NCBI RefSeq assembly: GCF_002879535.1
Contig: NZ_PNOT02000051.1
Location: forward strand, 1-41,508
DNA length: 41,508 bases
Source: Mesorhizobium intechi
GTDB taxonomy: Bacteria > Pseudomonadota > Alphaproteobacteria > Rhizobiales > Rhizobiaceae
Reading direction: 5' to 3'
The position numbers and the translations under genes are program-made. Below, piece after piece: positions 17,018 to 26,799 of this stretch; position 1 is the stretch's first letter; each line of letters opens with the position of its first letter. Under the pieces are notes generated by a model. That model was not told where the DNA came from, searched no databases, and saw only the letters and a list, made by a program, of their open reading frames with translations.

Positions 17018-17845
17018 GTGTCGATGCCGACCAACCGCACAGTGAATGCCAGAGGAAAATGGGTCGTCACCACCGCCCTCATGCTGGCGCTCGCCGCGGG
17101 CGTCGCCGGATGCGGAACCAGCAGGATGACTACCGGCTCGATCGAGCGCAGCAGCGGCAAGCCGCTGGAGAGCATGTCGGCGGGAGAGGTGCACAATGCC
17201 ACGGCCGCCCTCGGCCAGTCCTACTCCAGGAATCCCAACGACAAGCGAATCGCAACCAACTTCGCGGCCGCGCTGCAGATGGACGGCGATGCCGACCAGT
17301 CGCTTGCCGTGATGCGCAAACTGGCCATCGCCTATCCCAAGGATCGCGACGTGCTCGCCGCCTATGGCAAGGCGCTGGCCGCCAATGGCCAGTTCGAGGC
17401 AGCGCTCGACGCCGTGCGCCGTGCACAGACGCCTGAATATCCCGACTGGAAGCTGGTGTCGGCGGAAGCGGCTATCCTCGATCAGCTCGGCCAGAAAGAC
17501 GATGCGCGCCAGCTCTACCGCAAGGCGCTCGAACTCAAGCCGAACGAGCCCTCGGTTCTCTCCAATCTCGGCATGTCCTATGTGCTGGAAGGAGATCTGC
17601 GCACCGCGGAAACCTATATGCGTTCGGCCGCCCAGCAGCCCAACGCCGACAGCCGCGTGCGCCAGAACCTGGCGCTGGTCGTCGGTCTGCAGGGCCGCTT
17701 CGACGAAGCCGAGAAGATCGCCTCGCAGGAGCTGTCGCCCGAGCAGGCTCAGGCCAATGTCGCTTATCTCAGGCAGATGCTTGCGCAACAGAATGCCTGG
17801 AGGCAGCTCAAGGATCAGGACAAGCCGAAGACGGCAACCAACTGA
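17018..17845 (+). CDS. tadD: Tad pilus assembly TPR lipoprotein TadD
   Basis: 275 residues. The N-terminal signal ends in a lipobox (AGVAGC, Cys near residue 32), so it should be an outer-membrane or periplasmic lipoprotein. The rest consists of TPR repeats (about residues 60-250, e.g. NLGMSYVLEGDLRTAETYMRSA). TadD is the pilotin-like lipoprotein of Flp/Tad systems that helps assemble the secretin. The GTG at 17018 is preferred over the ATG six bases on because GGAGG ends 5 bases before it. It lies opposite the other tad genes, its 3' end separated from tadC by a shared terminator. Confidence 0.88.
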   Translation: MSMPTNRTVNARGKWVVTTALMLALAAGVAGCGTSRMTTGSIERSSGKPLESMSAGEVHNATAALGQSYSRNPNDKRIATNFAAALQMDGDADQSLAVMRKLAIAYPKDRDVLAAYGKALAANGQFEAALDAVRRAQTPEYPDWKLVSAEAAILDQLGQKDDARQLYRKALELKPNEPSVLSNLGMSYVLEGDLRTAETYMRSAAQQPNADSRVRQNLALVVGLQGRFDEAEKIASQELSPEQAQANVAYLRQMLAQQNAWRQLKDQDKPKTATN

Positions 17846-17874
17846 GGCGACGATCTACAAAGGCCCCGATCGAA

Positions 17875-17913
17875 CGAAGAAGCCGCGCTGCGTTCAGCGC
17901 GGCTTCTTCGTTT
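17875..17913. terminator. Bidirectional terminator between tadD and tadC
   Basis: Perfect 16-bp stem, CGAAGAAGCCGCGCTG (17875-17890) and its inverse (17895-17910), with a CGTT loop, followed by TTTG. It lies between the convergent stops of tadD and tadC and can serve both. Confidence 0.85.
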
Positions 17914-17932
17914 GTCTCCGCGTGCCCCGACG

Positions 17933-18952
17933 CTACTTGGCCGATGAAGACGGATGATCGGTGCCGAAGATGCCGCGCTGGCTGACCTGGATGCCGGCCG
18001 GACCCAGGATGATGGCGAAAAGCACCGGCAGGAAGAACAGGATCATCGGCACGGTGAGCTTGGGCGGCAAGGCGGCGGCCTTCTTCTCGGCGGCATTCAT
18101 GCGCTGGTCCCGGCTTTCGGCGGCAAGCACGCGCAATGCGTGCGCCACCGGCGTGCCGTAGCGTTCGGCCTGTACGAGCGCCTGCGACACCGATTTGACC
18201 GATTCCAGACCGGTACGGTTCGCAAGATTCTCATAGGCCTGCTTGCGTTCCTGCAGATAGGAGAGCTCGGCGTTCGTCAGGATGAATTCTTCCGCCAGAG
18301 CCACCGACTGCGCGCCGATCTCGTCAGCGACCTTGCGGAGCGCTGCTTCCACCGACATGCCAGACTCCACGCAGATCAGCATCAGGTCGAGCGCATCCGG
18401 CCACGCCATCTGGATCGACTGCTTGCGCTTGGTGGCGCGATTGTTGACATAGACGACCGGCGCGTAGAAGCCGCCATAGGCGACCAGGATGCAGACGAAC
18501 AGCCGGATGACCAGGGGTTTGTCGGGCAGTCCTCCGAGCACGAATATGTAGACCAGCCCCAGCGCGAAGCCGACAAAGGGCAGAACGAGGCGGAAGAAAA
18601 GGAAACGCGTCAGCGGGTTCTGCCCGCGAAAGCCGGCGACCTTGAGCTTCTGCAAGGTGCTCTCGTCGGCCAGCGCGCGCCGCAGGTCGAGTCGATCGAC
18701 GATGTTGCGCATGCCGACTGACTGTTGCTCGCGCAGGCCCTTGCGGCGGCGATCGGCCTCGCTCGCGAGCCTTGCGCGCTGCTTGGCGCGAAGCTCGTCG
18801 CGCTCCAGCGCGACCGACTTCATGCGAGCCTTGAGCTGGTTTCCGCCGAATGCCGGCAGCAATGTAAAGACCGTCGCGAAGACGGCGATGGCGACCAGCA
18901 GCGCGATCAGTAGGCTGGGGTCCGTCAGTGATTTGATGACTTGTTCGGTCAT
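17933..18952 (-). CDS. tadC: Tad pilus inner-membrane platform protein TadC
   Basis: 339 residues of the type II secretion system F (GspF-like) family: an N-terminal hydrophobic segment (about residues 12-32), a polar region, two further helices around 120-170, the GspF domain with ALDLMLICVESGMSVEAALRKVA near 205-228, and a C-terminal helix (about 300-322). With TadB it forms the platform on which the CpaF ATPase drives pilin assembly. Its start lies 9 bases after the tadB stop, at the end of the cpaB-tadC operon. Confidence 0.92.
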   Translation of the reverse strand: MTEQVIKSLTDPSLLIALLVAIAVFATVFTLLPAFGGNQLKARMKSVALERDELRAKQRARLASEADRRRKGLREQQSVGMRNIVDRLDLRRALADESTLQKLKVAGFRGQNPLTRFLFFRLVLPFVGFALGLVYIFVLGGLPDKPLVIRLFVCILVAYGGFYAPVVYVNNRATKRKQSIQMAWPDALDLMLICVESGMSVEAALRKVADEIGAQSVALAEEFILTNAELSYLQERKQAYENLANRTGLESVKSVSQALVQAERYGTPVAHALRVLAAESRDQRMNAAEKKAAALPPKLTVPMILFFLPVLFAIILGPAGIQVSQRGIFGTDHPSSSAK

Positions 18953-18961
18953 GCCGCTGCC

Positions 18962-19975
18962 CTAGACTTCAAAGTTCATCATCTTGCGCATGACCAGGAT
19001 GCCGATCGACATCCAGACAGCGGCACAACCCAGTATCAGATTGCCAACGCTGGTGGTGAACAGCGGCATCAGATAGTCGGGGCTGGAAAGATAGACGAGA
19101 AAAGCAACGATGAAGGGCAGCGCGCCGATGATGGCGGCGGACGCCTTCGCCTCCATGGACAGCGCCTGCACCTTGGCTTTCATCTTCTTGCGATCACGAA
19201 GCACGCGTGAAAGGTTGCCCAGCGCCTCGGACAGATTGCCGCCGGCCTGCGACTGGATCTGGATGACGATGCCGAAAAAACTCGCCTCGGTGCACGGCAT
19301 GGTTTCGGGCATCCGCAAGGTTGCATCCGGGATCGAAAGGCCCATCTGCTGCGAATCGACGATGCGGCGAAACTCCATCTTCACCGGCTCGGGGGATTCG
19401 TTGGCGATGAGCCGCACGGCATCGTTCAGCGGCAGGCCGGACTTGACCGCGCGCACGATGATGTCGAGCGCGTTTGGAAATTCGTTGAGGAATGCCTTGA
19501 CCCGGCGCGCGCGGCGAAACGATACGAACCAGCGCGGCAGGCCGAGCGCGCCAGCCAACAGCACGCCGGGCAAGACAAGCATCGGCGCGCCGGCCACGAA
19601 TGCGATCACCGTCAGCGCCAGACCGCATATGGCGGAATAAATGTAGAAACGCTCGATTGAGACCTTCATTCCGGCTTGCCGGAGTTGCGCCTTCAGCGGC
19701 GCCTTCTTGATGGCGCTGTCCTTGGTCTTCTGCTTCTCGTCGAGCTCCTTCAGCGAATCCTGCACGGATTTCCGACGCTTGGCCGCATCCGTCGCGCGGT
19801 CGCGGGAGGCCTTGACAACCGACCGGTCCGTCTCGGCGGCCTTGATCGTCTCCAGCCGCTTTCCAGCCTGCTTCTCATTGCTGATCTGGTTGAACAGGAA
19901 TGCATAGGCGACCGCGCCGGCGCTGAAGCCGGCGAGCACGACAAACGCCAATACGGTGCCGTCAATTCCAAACAT
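18962..19975 (-). CDS. tadB: Tad pilus inner-membrane platform protein TadB
   Basis: 337 residues, GspF-family paralogue of TadC. One N-terminal transmembrane helix (about 8-28) is followed by a charged stretch rich in Lys and Arg (about 40-95), a pair of helices (about 110-155), the GspF domain with FPNALDIIVRAVKSGLPLNDAVR near 180-202, and two C-terminal helices (about 280-330). It starts 23 bases after the cpaF stop and is followed directly by tadC, consistent with the usual TadA-TadB-TadC order. Confidence 0.92.
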   Translation of the reverse strand: MFGIDGTVLAFVVLAGFSAGAVAYAFLFNQISNEKQAGKRLETIKAAETDRSVVKASRDRATDAAKRRKSVQDSLKELDEKQKTKDSAIKKAPLKAQLRQAGMKVSIERFYIYSAICGLALTVIAFVAGAPMLVLPGVLLAGALGLPRWFVSFRRARRVKAFLNEFPNALDIIVRAVKSGLPLNDAVRLIANESPEPVKMEFRRIVDSQQMGLSIPDATLRMPETMPCTEASFFGIVIQIQSQAGGNLSEALGNLSRVLRDRKKMKAKVQALSMEAKASAAIIGALPFIVAFLVYLSSPDYLMPLFTTSVGNLILGCAAVWMSIGILVMRKMMNFEV

Positions 19976-19998
19976 CGACCAGAACCCTCAACGCCGCG

Positions 19999-21507
19999 TC
20001 AGTCAGCGCGTTTCTCCATAGCCTCGAGTGCAACGGCGAGGCGCTGCTCCTCGCCGTAGTAGCGAGCGCGGTCCCAGAAATGCGGGCGGCCGATGCCGGT
20101 CGAGACATGCTCGCCCAGCAGCCTGCCGTTGGCGTCCTCGCCCTTGATGTTGTAGAGGACGATGTCCTGCGTGATGATGACGTCGCCTTCCATCCCGATC
20201 ACCTCGGTGATGTGAGTGATACGGCGCGATCCGTCGCGCAGACGCGCCGCCTGGATGATCACGTCGATGGAACCGACGACGATTTCGCGCACGGTTTTCT
20301 GCGGCAGCGAATAACCGCCCATGGCGATCATGGATTCGATACGGTTCAGGCATTCGCGCGGGCTGTTCGAGTGGATCGTTCCCATCGAGCCGTCATGGCC
20401 GGTGTTCATCGCCTGCAGAAGATCGAACACCTCGGGTCCGCGCACCTCACCGACGATGATGCGCTCGGGCCGCATGCGCAGGCAATTCTTGACCAGGTCG
20501 CGCATCGTCACTTCGCCTTCGCCTTCGAGGTTGGGCGGGCGGGTTTCCAGACGCACGACATGGGGCTGCTGCAGTTGCAGTTCGGCCGAGTCCTCGCAGG
20601 TGATGACGCGCTCGTCGCGGTCGATGTAGTTGGTGAGGCAGTTGAGCAGCGTCGTCTTGCCGGAGCCGGTGCCGCCCGAGATGACGATGTTGCAGCGAAC
20701 ACGACCGATGATCTTGAGGACCTCGGCGCCCTGCGGTGAGATGGCACCGAACTTGACCAGTTGATCGAGCGTCAGCTTGTCCTTCTTGAATTTGCGGATG
20801 GTGAGGGCGGTGCCGTCGATGGCGAGCGGCGGAGCGATGACGTTGACGCGAGAGCCGTCGGGAAGGCGGGCGTCGCAGATCGGGCTGGATTCGTCCACAC
20901 GGCGACCGACCTGACTGACAATGCGCTGGCAGATGTTGAGAAGCTGCTGGTTGTCACGAAAGCGAATGCCGGTCTGCTCGACCTTGCCGTTGACCTCGAT
21001 GTAGACGTTCTTGGAGCCGTTGACCATGATGTCGGCGATGTCGTCGCGGGCGAGCAATGGCTCGAGCGGCCCGTAACCAAGCACGTCGTTGCAGATGTCC
21101 TCGAGCAATTCCTCCTGCTCGGCGATCGACATCGCGAAATTCTTGATCGCGATGATGTCGTTGACGATGTCGCGGATTTCCTCGCGCGCGGTCTCCGGGT
21201 CGAGCTTGGCGAGCTGCGACAGGTCGATCGTGTCGATCAGCGCCGAGAAGACCTGGCTCTTGGTGTCGTAATAGGTTTCGCTCTTTTCGCGCTGGGGCCG
21301 CCTCGCCTCCGGCGCGATGGGCGGCGCCTCGACGGCGCGGCGAGCCGGCGGCGCCACTGGCGCGCTTGGCTGCAGCGGTGCCGCGGGCCGGGCAAGAACC
21401 GCCGTATCCGTCGAACCGGGGGGCGGCGGCGCGGCCGGCGCTGGTGCTGGCTGGCGGAATTCCGGCGTGAACCGATTGCCGTCGTCGTTGCCTCTTTTAC
21501 CGAACAT
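19999..21507 (-). CDS. cpaF: Tad pilus assembly ATPase CpaF (TadA)
   Basis: 502-residue type II/IV secretion ATPase. A proline- and alanine-rich N-terminal tail (about residues 15-75) precedes the N-terminal domain; the Walker A is GGTGSGKTT near residues 278-286, the Asp box region CEDSAELQL lies near 306, and the Walker B/His region includes [29 protein letters not shown] (positions about 346-374; read in parts). It powers pilin polymerisation at the cytoplasmic face. Gaps of 24 and 23 bases to cpaE and tadB place it in the pilus operon. Confidence 0.95.
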   Translation of the reverse strand: MFGKRGNDDGNRFTPEFRQPAPAPAAPPPPGSTDTAVLARPAAPLQPSAPVAPPARRAVEAPPIAPEARRPQREKSETYYDTKSQVFSALIDTIDLSQLAKLDPETAREEIRDIVNDIIAIKNFAMSIAEQEELLEDICNDVLGYGPLEPLLARDDIADIMVNGSKNVYIEVNGKVEQTGIRFRDNQQLLNICQRIVSQVGRRVDESSPICDARLPDGSRVNVIAPPLAIDGTALTIRKFKKDKLTLDQLVKFGAISPQGAEVLKIIGRVRCNIVISGGTGSGKTTLLNCLTNYIDRDERVITCEDSAELQLQQPHVVRLETRPPNLEGEGEVTMRDLVKNCLRMRPERIIVGEVRGPEVFDLLQAMNTGHDGSMGTIHSNSPRECLNRIESMIAMGGYSLPQKTVREIVVGSIDVIIQAARLRDGSRRITHITEVIGMEGDVIITQDIVLYNIKGEDANGRLLGEHVSTGIGRPHFWDRARYYGEEQRLAVALEAMEKRAD

Positions 21508-21531
21508 GATCGACTACCGGTTCCAAAAGCG

Positions 21532-22821
21532 TCACTTCTTGTTAAGCGAGAGCTTGCCGAGCAGACCGCCCAGGCCAGCCTTCTTCTTCGTGCGGATTTC
21601 GCTTCGCCCGGTCAGCACATGGGCAATCTCGTTGATGATCGCGACAACCGGGTTCTTGGCATCCATCTCGCCGAGCATACGCCCGTTGTTGGCGGCATTG
21701 CCGAACAGCAGTGGGTCGAAGCCGATGACCGACATCGGCGTCAGGCCGAGCGGCTCGGCGAAATCGGTCGGCGAAATTTCCGGCCGCTTGGGAACGCCGG
21801 ACTGGTTGATGATCAGCTTGGGCGGCGGGTCGTTGGGGCGAAGCCGCTTGAGCATGTCGACCATGTTCTTGGTGTTGCGCAGATTGGCCAGTTCCGGGGT
21901 CGCCGTGATGACGATCTCGTCGGCTTTGACCAGCGTGTTCTTGGCCCAGCCCGTCCAGACATGGGGGACGTCAAGGACCAGAAGCGGCACGCTGCGCTGC
22001 GCGGTATCGACAAGCTGCGCAAAGGCGTCGGGATCGAAGTCGTAGACGCGTTCCAGCGTCGAGGGCGCGGCGAGCAATGACAAATGCTCGGCGCACTGCG
22101 TCAGCAGCCGGTCGAGATAGACTTCGTCGACGCGTTCGGGTGAGAACACCGCTTCGGCGATGCCCTGAGCCGGATCCTGGTCGAAATTGATATTGGCCGT
22201 GCCGAAGGCGAGATCGAGGTCGGCGACGACGACCTCGGATTTGAACAGGGAGGACATTGCCCAGGCGACATTGTGGGCGATGGTGGAAGAGCCGACGCCG
22301 CCCTTGGCGCCGACAAAGGCGATCGAACGCCCGATCGGTTCAGCCTCCGGATCGACGAAAATCGACGACACGACGCTGACGATGTCGGCCATCGAAACGG
22401 GCGCGATGACATATTCGGAGATGCCGGAGCGGATGAGCTCGCGGTAGAGACCGACATCATTGTAATGGCCGATTACCACCACTTTGGAGGATGGATCGCA
22501 GTATTCAGAGAGCTGGGCGAGTTGCTCCAGCAGTTGCTTGGGTTCGCTGCGTGACTCCAGCAGGATCAGGTTCGGCGTCGGCGCCGACTGATAGAACTCG
22601 ATTGCCGTGGGAATGCCGCCCATATGGACCTTGAGATGGGCCTTGGTCATGCGGCGGTCCTCGCCGGCGCGCTCGACCGGATTGGCAACGCCCTCGGTCT
22701 CGCAGAATGCCTGGATCGAGATGCGCGGAACCGGCCGCAACGCCTGCATCGCGGCGATGTCCTGCGGCGATGTATCACCGCCGTCCACGGTGGCGTCATA
22801 GGCAAGATTGCTCATGGTCAT
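21532..22821 (-). CDS. cpaE: Tad pilus localisation protein CpaE (TadZ)
   Basis: 429 residues. An N-terminal receiver-like domain (about 60-165) is followed by a MinD/ParA-type ATPase domain (about 170-400). The Walker A is KGGVGSST, near residue 181: the ParA signature lysine is kept but the usual GKT lysine is replaced, as is common in TadZ/CpaE proteins, implying weak or atypical ATP hydrolysis. CpaE/TadZ positions the pilus apparatus, often at a cell pole. Two ATGs six bases apart (22821, 22815) are possible; GGAAAG upstream does not decide. Sits between cpaD and cpaF. Confidence 0.92.
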   Translation of the reverse strand: MTMSNLAYDATVDGGDTSPQDIAAMQALRPVPRISIQAFCETEGVANPVERAGEDRRMTKAHLKVHMGGIPTAIEFYQSAPTPNLILLESRSEPKQLLEQLAQLSEYCDPSSKVVVIGHYNDVGLYRELIRSGISEYVIAPVSMADIVSVVSSIFVDPEAEPIGRSIAFVGAKGGVGSSTIAHNVAWAMSSLFKSEVVVADLDLAFGTANINFDQDPAQGIAEAVFSPERVDEVYLDRLLTQCAEHLSLLAAPSTLERVYDFDPDAFAQLVDTAQRSVPLLVLDVPHVWTGWAKNTLVKADEIVITATPELANLRNTKNMVDMLKRLRPNDPPPKLIINQSGVPKRPEISPTDFAEPLGLTPMSVIGFDPLLFGNAANNGRMLGEMDAKNPVVAIINEIAHVLTGRSEIRTKKKAGLGGLLGKLSLNKK

Positions 22822-22873
22822 GCTCTTTCCGTGGCCTTTTCTTTCCCTGTCTTCTCTTTCCCCGAAGGGTCGC

Positions 22874-23611
22874 TTAGTAGGTCACTTCCGAATTGCCGAG
22901 GAATTCACCCGAAATGCCCCTGGCGCGGTAGACATCGATCACCTTGCCGCGATTTTCCGCGTCGATGGTGGTCTGCTTGCGCGGCCCGAGCAGATCGGCC
23001 GGGTTGGCCATCTGGGCGGCGAGATTGTTCTGATAGGAGCAGCCAAAGTCGGCATAGTGCTTGTTTTCCGACGTCTCGAACAGATCGTCGGGCCAGCGTC
23101 CGCATTTGTCGGTCTGGGCCCTCACCGCGATATAGGAGACACGAACCGGAGCGGATGTCTCACTCGAGCCGGCCTGATAGGAGGTGACGACGATCCGGTT
23201 GCGCTTGATACCGCTGGCAACCGCGAGCCTGGCGAAATCACGGCCGGCCGCCGTCGCGGCAACCTCGTTGGCCGATCCGCTCGGAATCTGGATGGTCAAT
23301 GTCGGCGCGGCACTCTTGTCATAGCCGTCCAGGAACCCCAGCAGCGTGTCGCGCTGCGAACCGGTCATGCCGCGGTCGCCGGCGCCGACGGGCAGGTCGA
23401 TCTTCTGGTTCTTCTCCGCGATGACGATCGGATGGTTGGTGCGATAGTCGTCCGGGATGGCGCCGACGGTGATGCTGTCGCGCTGGGCGCACCCGGCCAG
23501 CAGCGCGGTCATCGCTACCGCCAGAACCGGCAGCATCCGCAGCCCGGTCCGCGAACGGCAGGCGCGCATCGTCGTGGCGATGGTCCTTGTCTTCAACGCT
23601 GACTGAGACAT
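22874..23611 (-). CDS. cpaD: Tad pilus assembly lipoprotein CpaD
   Basis: 245 residues from ATG 23611, preferred over GTG 23629 because GGGAAG lies 6 bases before it. A basic N-terminus and hydrophobic stretch end in the lipobox LLAGC, near residue 40, so the protein is a lipoprotein. The body matches the CpaD family (LPVGAGDRGMTGSQRD near the N-terminal third, and GCSYQNNLAAQMANPADLLGPR toward the C-terminus, given here as landmarks). CpaD assists the CpaC secretin in the outer membrane. It lies between cpaC and cpaE on the same strand. Confidence 0.9.
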   Translation of the reverse strand: MSQSALKTRTIATTMRACRSRTGLRMLPVLAVAMTALLAGCAQRDSITVGAIPDDYRTNHPIVIAEKNQKIDLPVGAGDRGMTGSQRDTLLGFLDGYDKSAAPTLTIQIPSGSANEVAATAAGRDFARLAVASGIKRNRIVVTSYQAGSSETSAPVRVSYIAVRAQTDKCGRWPDDLFETSENKHYADFGCSYQNNLAAQMANPADLLGPRKQTTIDAENRGKVIDVYRARGISGEFLGNSEVTY

Positions 23612-23625
23612 GTCCGCTTCCCCAT

Positions 23626-25152
23626 TCACTTGTAGATGTAGCCGACAACGCCGTGGTAACGGCCGTTGGGCTTGTCGGTCTGCATGGTGCCGTAGACGCG
23701 ATTGACCTTGCCAAGGAAATTGGCGGCACCGTCGCTGGCAGGGTTGAAATTGTCGTCCGGCTTGGCGAGATCGTTGCGTGCCACCGGCTTCGCCAGATAT
23801 GGCGTGATGAAGATCACCAGCTCGCTTTCGTTGCGCACGAAGTCCCGGCTGCGGAACAAGGTGCCAAGGACCGGGATCTTGGCGAGACCCGGGAGTCCCG
23901 AGACCGCTTGACGCACGTCGTCGCGGACCAGACCCGCAATCATCATGGAGCCGCCGGAAGGCAACTCGATCGTGGTGTCAGCCAGGCGCTTGCGGATCGA
24001 CAACAGTGTGGTTCCAGGCAAGTTGCCCAGGCCTTCGAGGGTGGTGGCGCCTTCCGTCGTTGGCTCCGACACCGAGGTCCTGACCTTGAGGCTGATCCGG
24101 CCGGCCGACAGCACGACTGGCTGGAACTCGAGGCCAATGCCGTATTCGATCTGTTGGTTGGAGTATGTGATCTGACCGGTCTGGTTCTGTTGTGAAACGT
24201 TCTGTGAGCGCTGGGTAATGATGTTGAACTCACCGCCGACTTTGAATGTCGCCTTCTCACCCGACACCGCCGTCAGTGTTGGTTCGGCCAGGGTTTTCAT
24301 GACTCCCGACTGTTCCATCGCATTTATGTAGGCCTGAAAGGGCGAGCGTGCGTTGCCAAGCCCAAAGCCTGAGTACTGCGATAGCGGTTTGCCCAAACCG
24401 TAATTCTGCGAACCCAGCGCGTTCCAGCTGATACCGTTGCTGTTGCCGCTGGCGATCATGTTTACGCCGAGCTGCTTCATCACAGAGCGACTGACTTCAG
24501 CGACCGTCACCTTGAGCGTGACCTGGTCGTCGCCGATGATCTGCAGAAGATTGACGATCTTCGAGACGCGTCGTTCCTGGTCGGGGTTGTTGATGTCGAC
24601 GCCGCCCTGGGCCGAGCCGCCGGCCGCGGTCTGCGAATACTGCCCGGTCGTTGCTTCACCGCCGGAGACGAAGATCGTCGCAAGGTCGACCGCCCGCTTC
24701 GCGTCCAGCGGTGTATCGACCATTCCGGTCAAGACGACGTTGTCGTTCAGCAGTTCCACCTTGACGTCCGAGGTCGGAAGGAAGCGCTTGATATAGTCCT
24801 CCAGGCCGGCGACGTCGCGTTCGACGGCCAGGTCCAGGCTGGCGATCTGTTCGCCGTTCGGACCGAAGACGAAAATGTTGGTCTCGCCGACCGATTTGCC
24901 GAACAGATAGATACGCCTCGCCGTGCGGGTCACCGCATCGGCAACGGTCGGGTTGGCGACAAGAATGTCGTAGGCATCGCTCGGCAGGTCTATGACCACC
25001 GATTTGTTGAGGCCAAGCTTGACGCGCTGCGTGGCTGTCGTGGCCGACACCTGCGTGTTCTTCGCCTCGACGACGCCCTGTACATTCGTTCCGACGAGCA
25101 GCAGGCCGAATGCCGCGGCTGCGATTGCCGGCAGTTTACCGCTTAGCCTCAT
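23626..25152 (-). CDS. cpaC: Tad pilus outer-membrane secretin CpaC (RcpA)
   Basis: 508 residues with a signal peptide (about 1-28), a pilus N-terminal domain (about 35-110), a BON-like/short secretin N-domain region (about 115-185), and the C-terminal secretin domain (about 250-430) including VPVLGTLF-type sequence (KIPVLGTLFRS) and ELVIFITPYL. It forms the outer-membrane channel for the Flp pilus. A Gly/Ser/Gln-rich stretch around residue 170 to 190 lies between domains. The ATG overlaps the cpaB stop (ATGA), and its C-terminal 60 residues extend past the secretin core. Confidence 0.94.
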   Translation of the reverse strand: MRLSGKLPAIAAAAFGLLLVGTNVQGVVEAKNTQVSATTATQRVKLGLNKSVVIDLPSDAYDILVANPTVADAVTRTARRIYLFGKSVGETNIFVFGPNGEQIASLDLAVERDVAGLEDYIKRFLPTSDVKVELLNDNVVLTGMVDTPLDAKRAVDLATIFVSGGEATTGQYSQTAAGGSAQGGVDINNPDQERRVSKIVNLLQIIGDDQVTLKVTVAEVSRSVMKQLGVNMIASGNSNGISWNALGSQNYGLGKPLSQYSGFGLGNARSPFQAYINAMEQSGVMKTLAEPTLTAVSGEKATFKVGGEFNIITQRSQNVSQQNQTGQITYSNQQIEYGIGLEFQPVVLSAGRISLKVRTSVSEPTTEGATTLEGLGNLPGTTLLSIRKRLADTTIELPSGGSMMIAGLVRDDVRQAVSGLPGLAKIPVLGTLFRSRDFVRNESELVIFITPYLAKPVARNDLAKPDDNFNPASDGAANFLGKVNRVYGTMQTDKPNGRYHGVVGYIYK

Positions 25153-25964
25153 TTCCTTGCCCCTACTTCGGAGACTTCGCCCGACTTGATCAGTCTCACC
25201 GTTCCCTTGCGTCCATTGCCGGAAACGAGATAGTCGGCCTCGCCCACATTCTTTTCCTGGGTGTCCGCGACCGCGCGCAAGGCCAGCGTCAGGCGATCCG
25301 CCATCTGCTGGGCGACGGTGATGATCTCCGCCTGCTTGGGCGTCAGCTCCAGCGTGGCGGTCTGGCCCACCCTGGTCTTCTTGCCCTCCTCGTCTTCCTG
25401 GATCGTCTGGTCGATCGCCAGGACGCGAATGTTCTTGAGGATGGTTTCGGTGTTGAAGCCGGTGCTGCCGCTGTTGGCATCCGCCCTGCGGGTCATGATG
25501 ACGTCGACGAAATCGTTGGGAAGGATGAAGCCGCCGGCCGAAGTGTCGGCCGAGATGGTCGTGGCGACCGCCCGCATCCCGGAGGGCAGGATGGACGACA
25601 TGAAGCTCTGCCCCTCGCCGATCAGCTTGGAACGCCGCACCGGCTCACCGGCATACATCGGCACGCGGGCGATCGATCCCTTCAATTTCTCCAGGGCGTC
25701 GGGAGCATTGGCCTTGGTGATGAAATTCGCGTTGACGCCGTCGGCCGGCCAGGATTGCCAGGAAATGTTGTTCTGAAGCGCGTTGCCCATCGCGACATCG
25801 CCCGAGAGCACAAGCACGTCCTGCAGGGCCACGGCGGGAGCCTGGGGGCCGGAATCGACCACGATCTGGGGCGGCGGCGCGGCGACCATGTTCTTTGCGA
25901 CATAGCCAGCGCCACCCGCCGCGGCCACCGCCACGCTCAGAATAATAAGTCGGGATGCTGGCAT
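25149..25964 (-). CDS. cpaB: Tad pilus assembly protein CpaB (RcpC)
   Basis: 271 residues from ATG 25964; the open frame extends to 26021 but the sequence after 25964 begins directly with the usual basic residue and hydrophobic anchor (SRLIILSVAVAAAGGAGYVA). The SAF domain (about residues 45-110) and RcpC/CpaB domain follow. It is periplasmic, anchored in the inner membrane, and supports secretin function. First gene of the cpaB-tadC operon; a CtrA-like box lies about 96 bases upstream in an AT-rich stretch. Confidence 0.92.
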   Translation of the reverse strand: MPASRLIILSVAVAAAGGAGYVAKNMVAAPPPQIVVDSGPQAPAVALQDVLVLSGDVAMGNALQNNISWQSWPADGVNANFITKANAPDALEKLKGSIARVPMYAGEPVRRSKLIGEGQSFMSSILPSGMRAVATTISADTSAGGFILPNDFVDVIMTRRADANSGSTGFNTETILKNIRVLAIDQTIQEDEEGKKTRVGQTATLELTPKQAEIITVAQQMADRLTLALRAVADTQEKNVGEADYLVSGNGRKGTVRLIKSGEVSEVGARK

Positions 25965-26059
25965 CTGTCCGAACCTCGCCCTTGGCAAACCACGTAGCCA
26001 GGCCGGACTTTGCAGCGGCAATCGTCAAAACAAGGTTAATGTAATGCTTACGATCGTGA

Positions 26060-26075
26060 TTAATTTAAGGTTTAC
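26060..26075. promoter_or_regulatory. CtrA-like box upstream of cpaB
   Basis: TTAA (26060-26063), 7 bases, then TTTAC (26071-26075): one mismatch from TTAA-N7-TTAAC. An overlapping TTAA-N7-ATAA begins at 26065. It lies 96-111 bases upstream of the cpaB ATG in the most AT-rich part of the cpaB-cpaA gap. Confidence 0.4.
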
Positions 26076-26176
26076 ATAAATTAGCTTGATCGCTGCGCCA
26101 CGTATAAAGGGCCCGGCCAAGGCTCATTTCAAAGCCGGACGGGCAATGTGGTCAGGGAAACGGAAAACGATCGCCT

Positions 26177-26704
26177 TCAGCTCGCAAGCCTGGCCAGCGC
26201 CCACACCATCAAAGGTGAATCCGGATAGGTCAGCAGCCCGCCAAGGCCAAGCGCGATCCCGTAGGGAATCCCGACAGACTCTTCCGCGAAATGGCGCAGG
26301 AACGGATTGCGGCCCGTCACAACCGCCAGCGGCGACTTCCGGTAAAGCAGGATGGCTATCGTCAGCAGGCCGCCGATGAGTGTCGAGACAACAAGGTATT
26401 CGACGAGTTGGATGTTCAACCCCATCCACACGGCCGTTGCGGCCAGCAGCTTGGCGTCGCCGCCTCCCATGCCACCCATTGCGAACAGGCCGAACGTCAC
26501 GGCAAGGACAAGGACGCCGGCGGCGAAATGCCAACCATAGGCGGCCCACTCCATACCCGTCAGCGGCGCGACCAGCGCGAAGACGACGACAAGCAGCACC
26601 GACACGCGGTTGGCAATTGTCATCGACAGCATGTCGGAGATCGCTGCAAACAGCATGCAGAAGGGAAAGACGACGAAGATCAGGGCTTCAAGCATCGGCG
26701 CCAT
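26177..26704 (-). CDS. cpaA: A24 family prepilin peptidase CpaA (TadV)
   Basis: 175 residues with about five or six hydrophobic helices. The two catalytic aspartates of A24 peptidases are visible: Asp24 in FAAISDMLSMTI, near the N-terminus, and the GGGDAK motif (GxGD) near residue 81. This short form lacks the methylase domain of PilD and processes Flp pilins and TadE/F pseudopilins. It lies between pilA and the cpaB operon on the same strand, with 212 bases before cpaB and its own likely promoter. An alternative ATG is three codons in. Confidence 0.92.
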   Translation of the reverse strand: MAPMLEALIFVVFPFCMLFAAISDMLSMTIANRVSVLLVVVFALVAPLTGMEWAAYGWHFAAGVLVLAVTFGLFAMGGMGGGDAKLLAATAVWMGLNIQLVEYLVVSTLIGGLLTIAILLYRKSPLAVVTGRNPFLRHFAEESVGIPYGIALGLGGLLTYPDSPLMVWALARLAS

Positions 26705-26799
26705 GCCTATTGTTCACGGGCTCAATCTAGAATGGATCGATTAACGATTGATGAGGTCGGGGAGGCTCAGTCGGCTGCGACTTCGACAAGCAACAATAG

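Noticed and set aside
20761..22080. A 439-codon plus-strand frame across cpaF and cpaE
   Set aside because: It spans two well-supported pilus genes in antisense, with low-complexity charged sequence typical of shadow frames.
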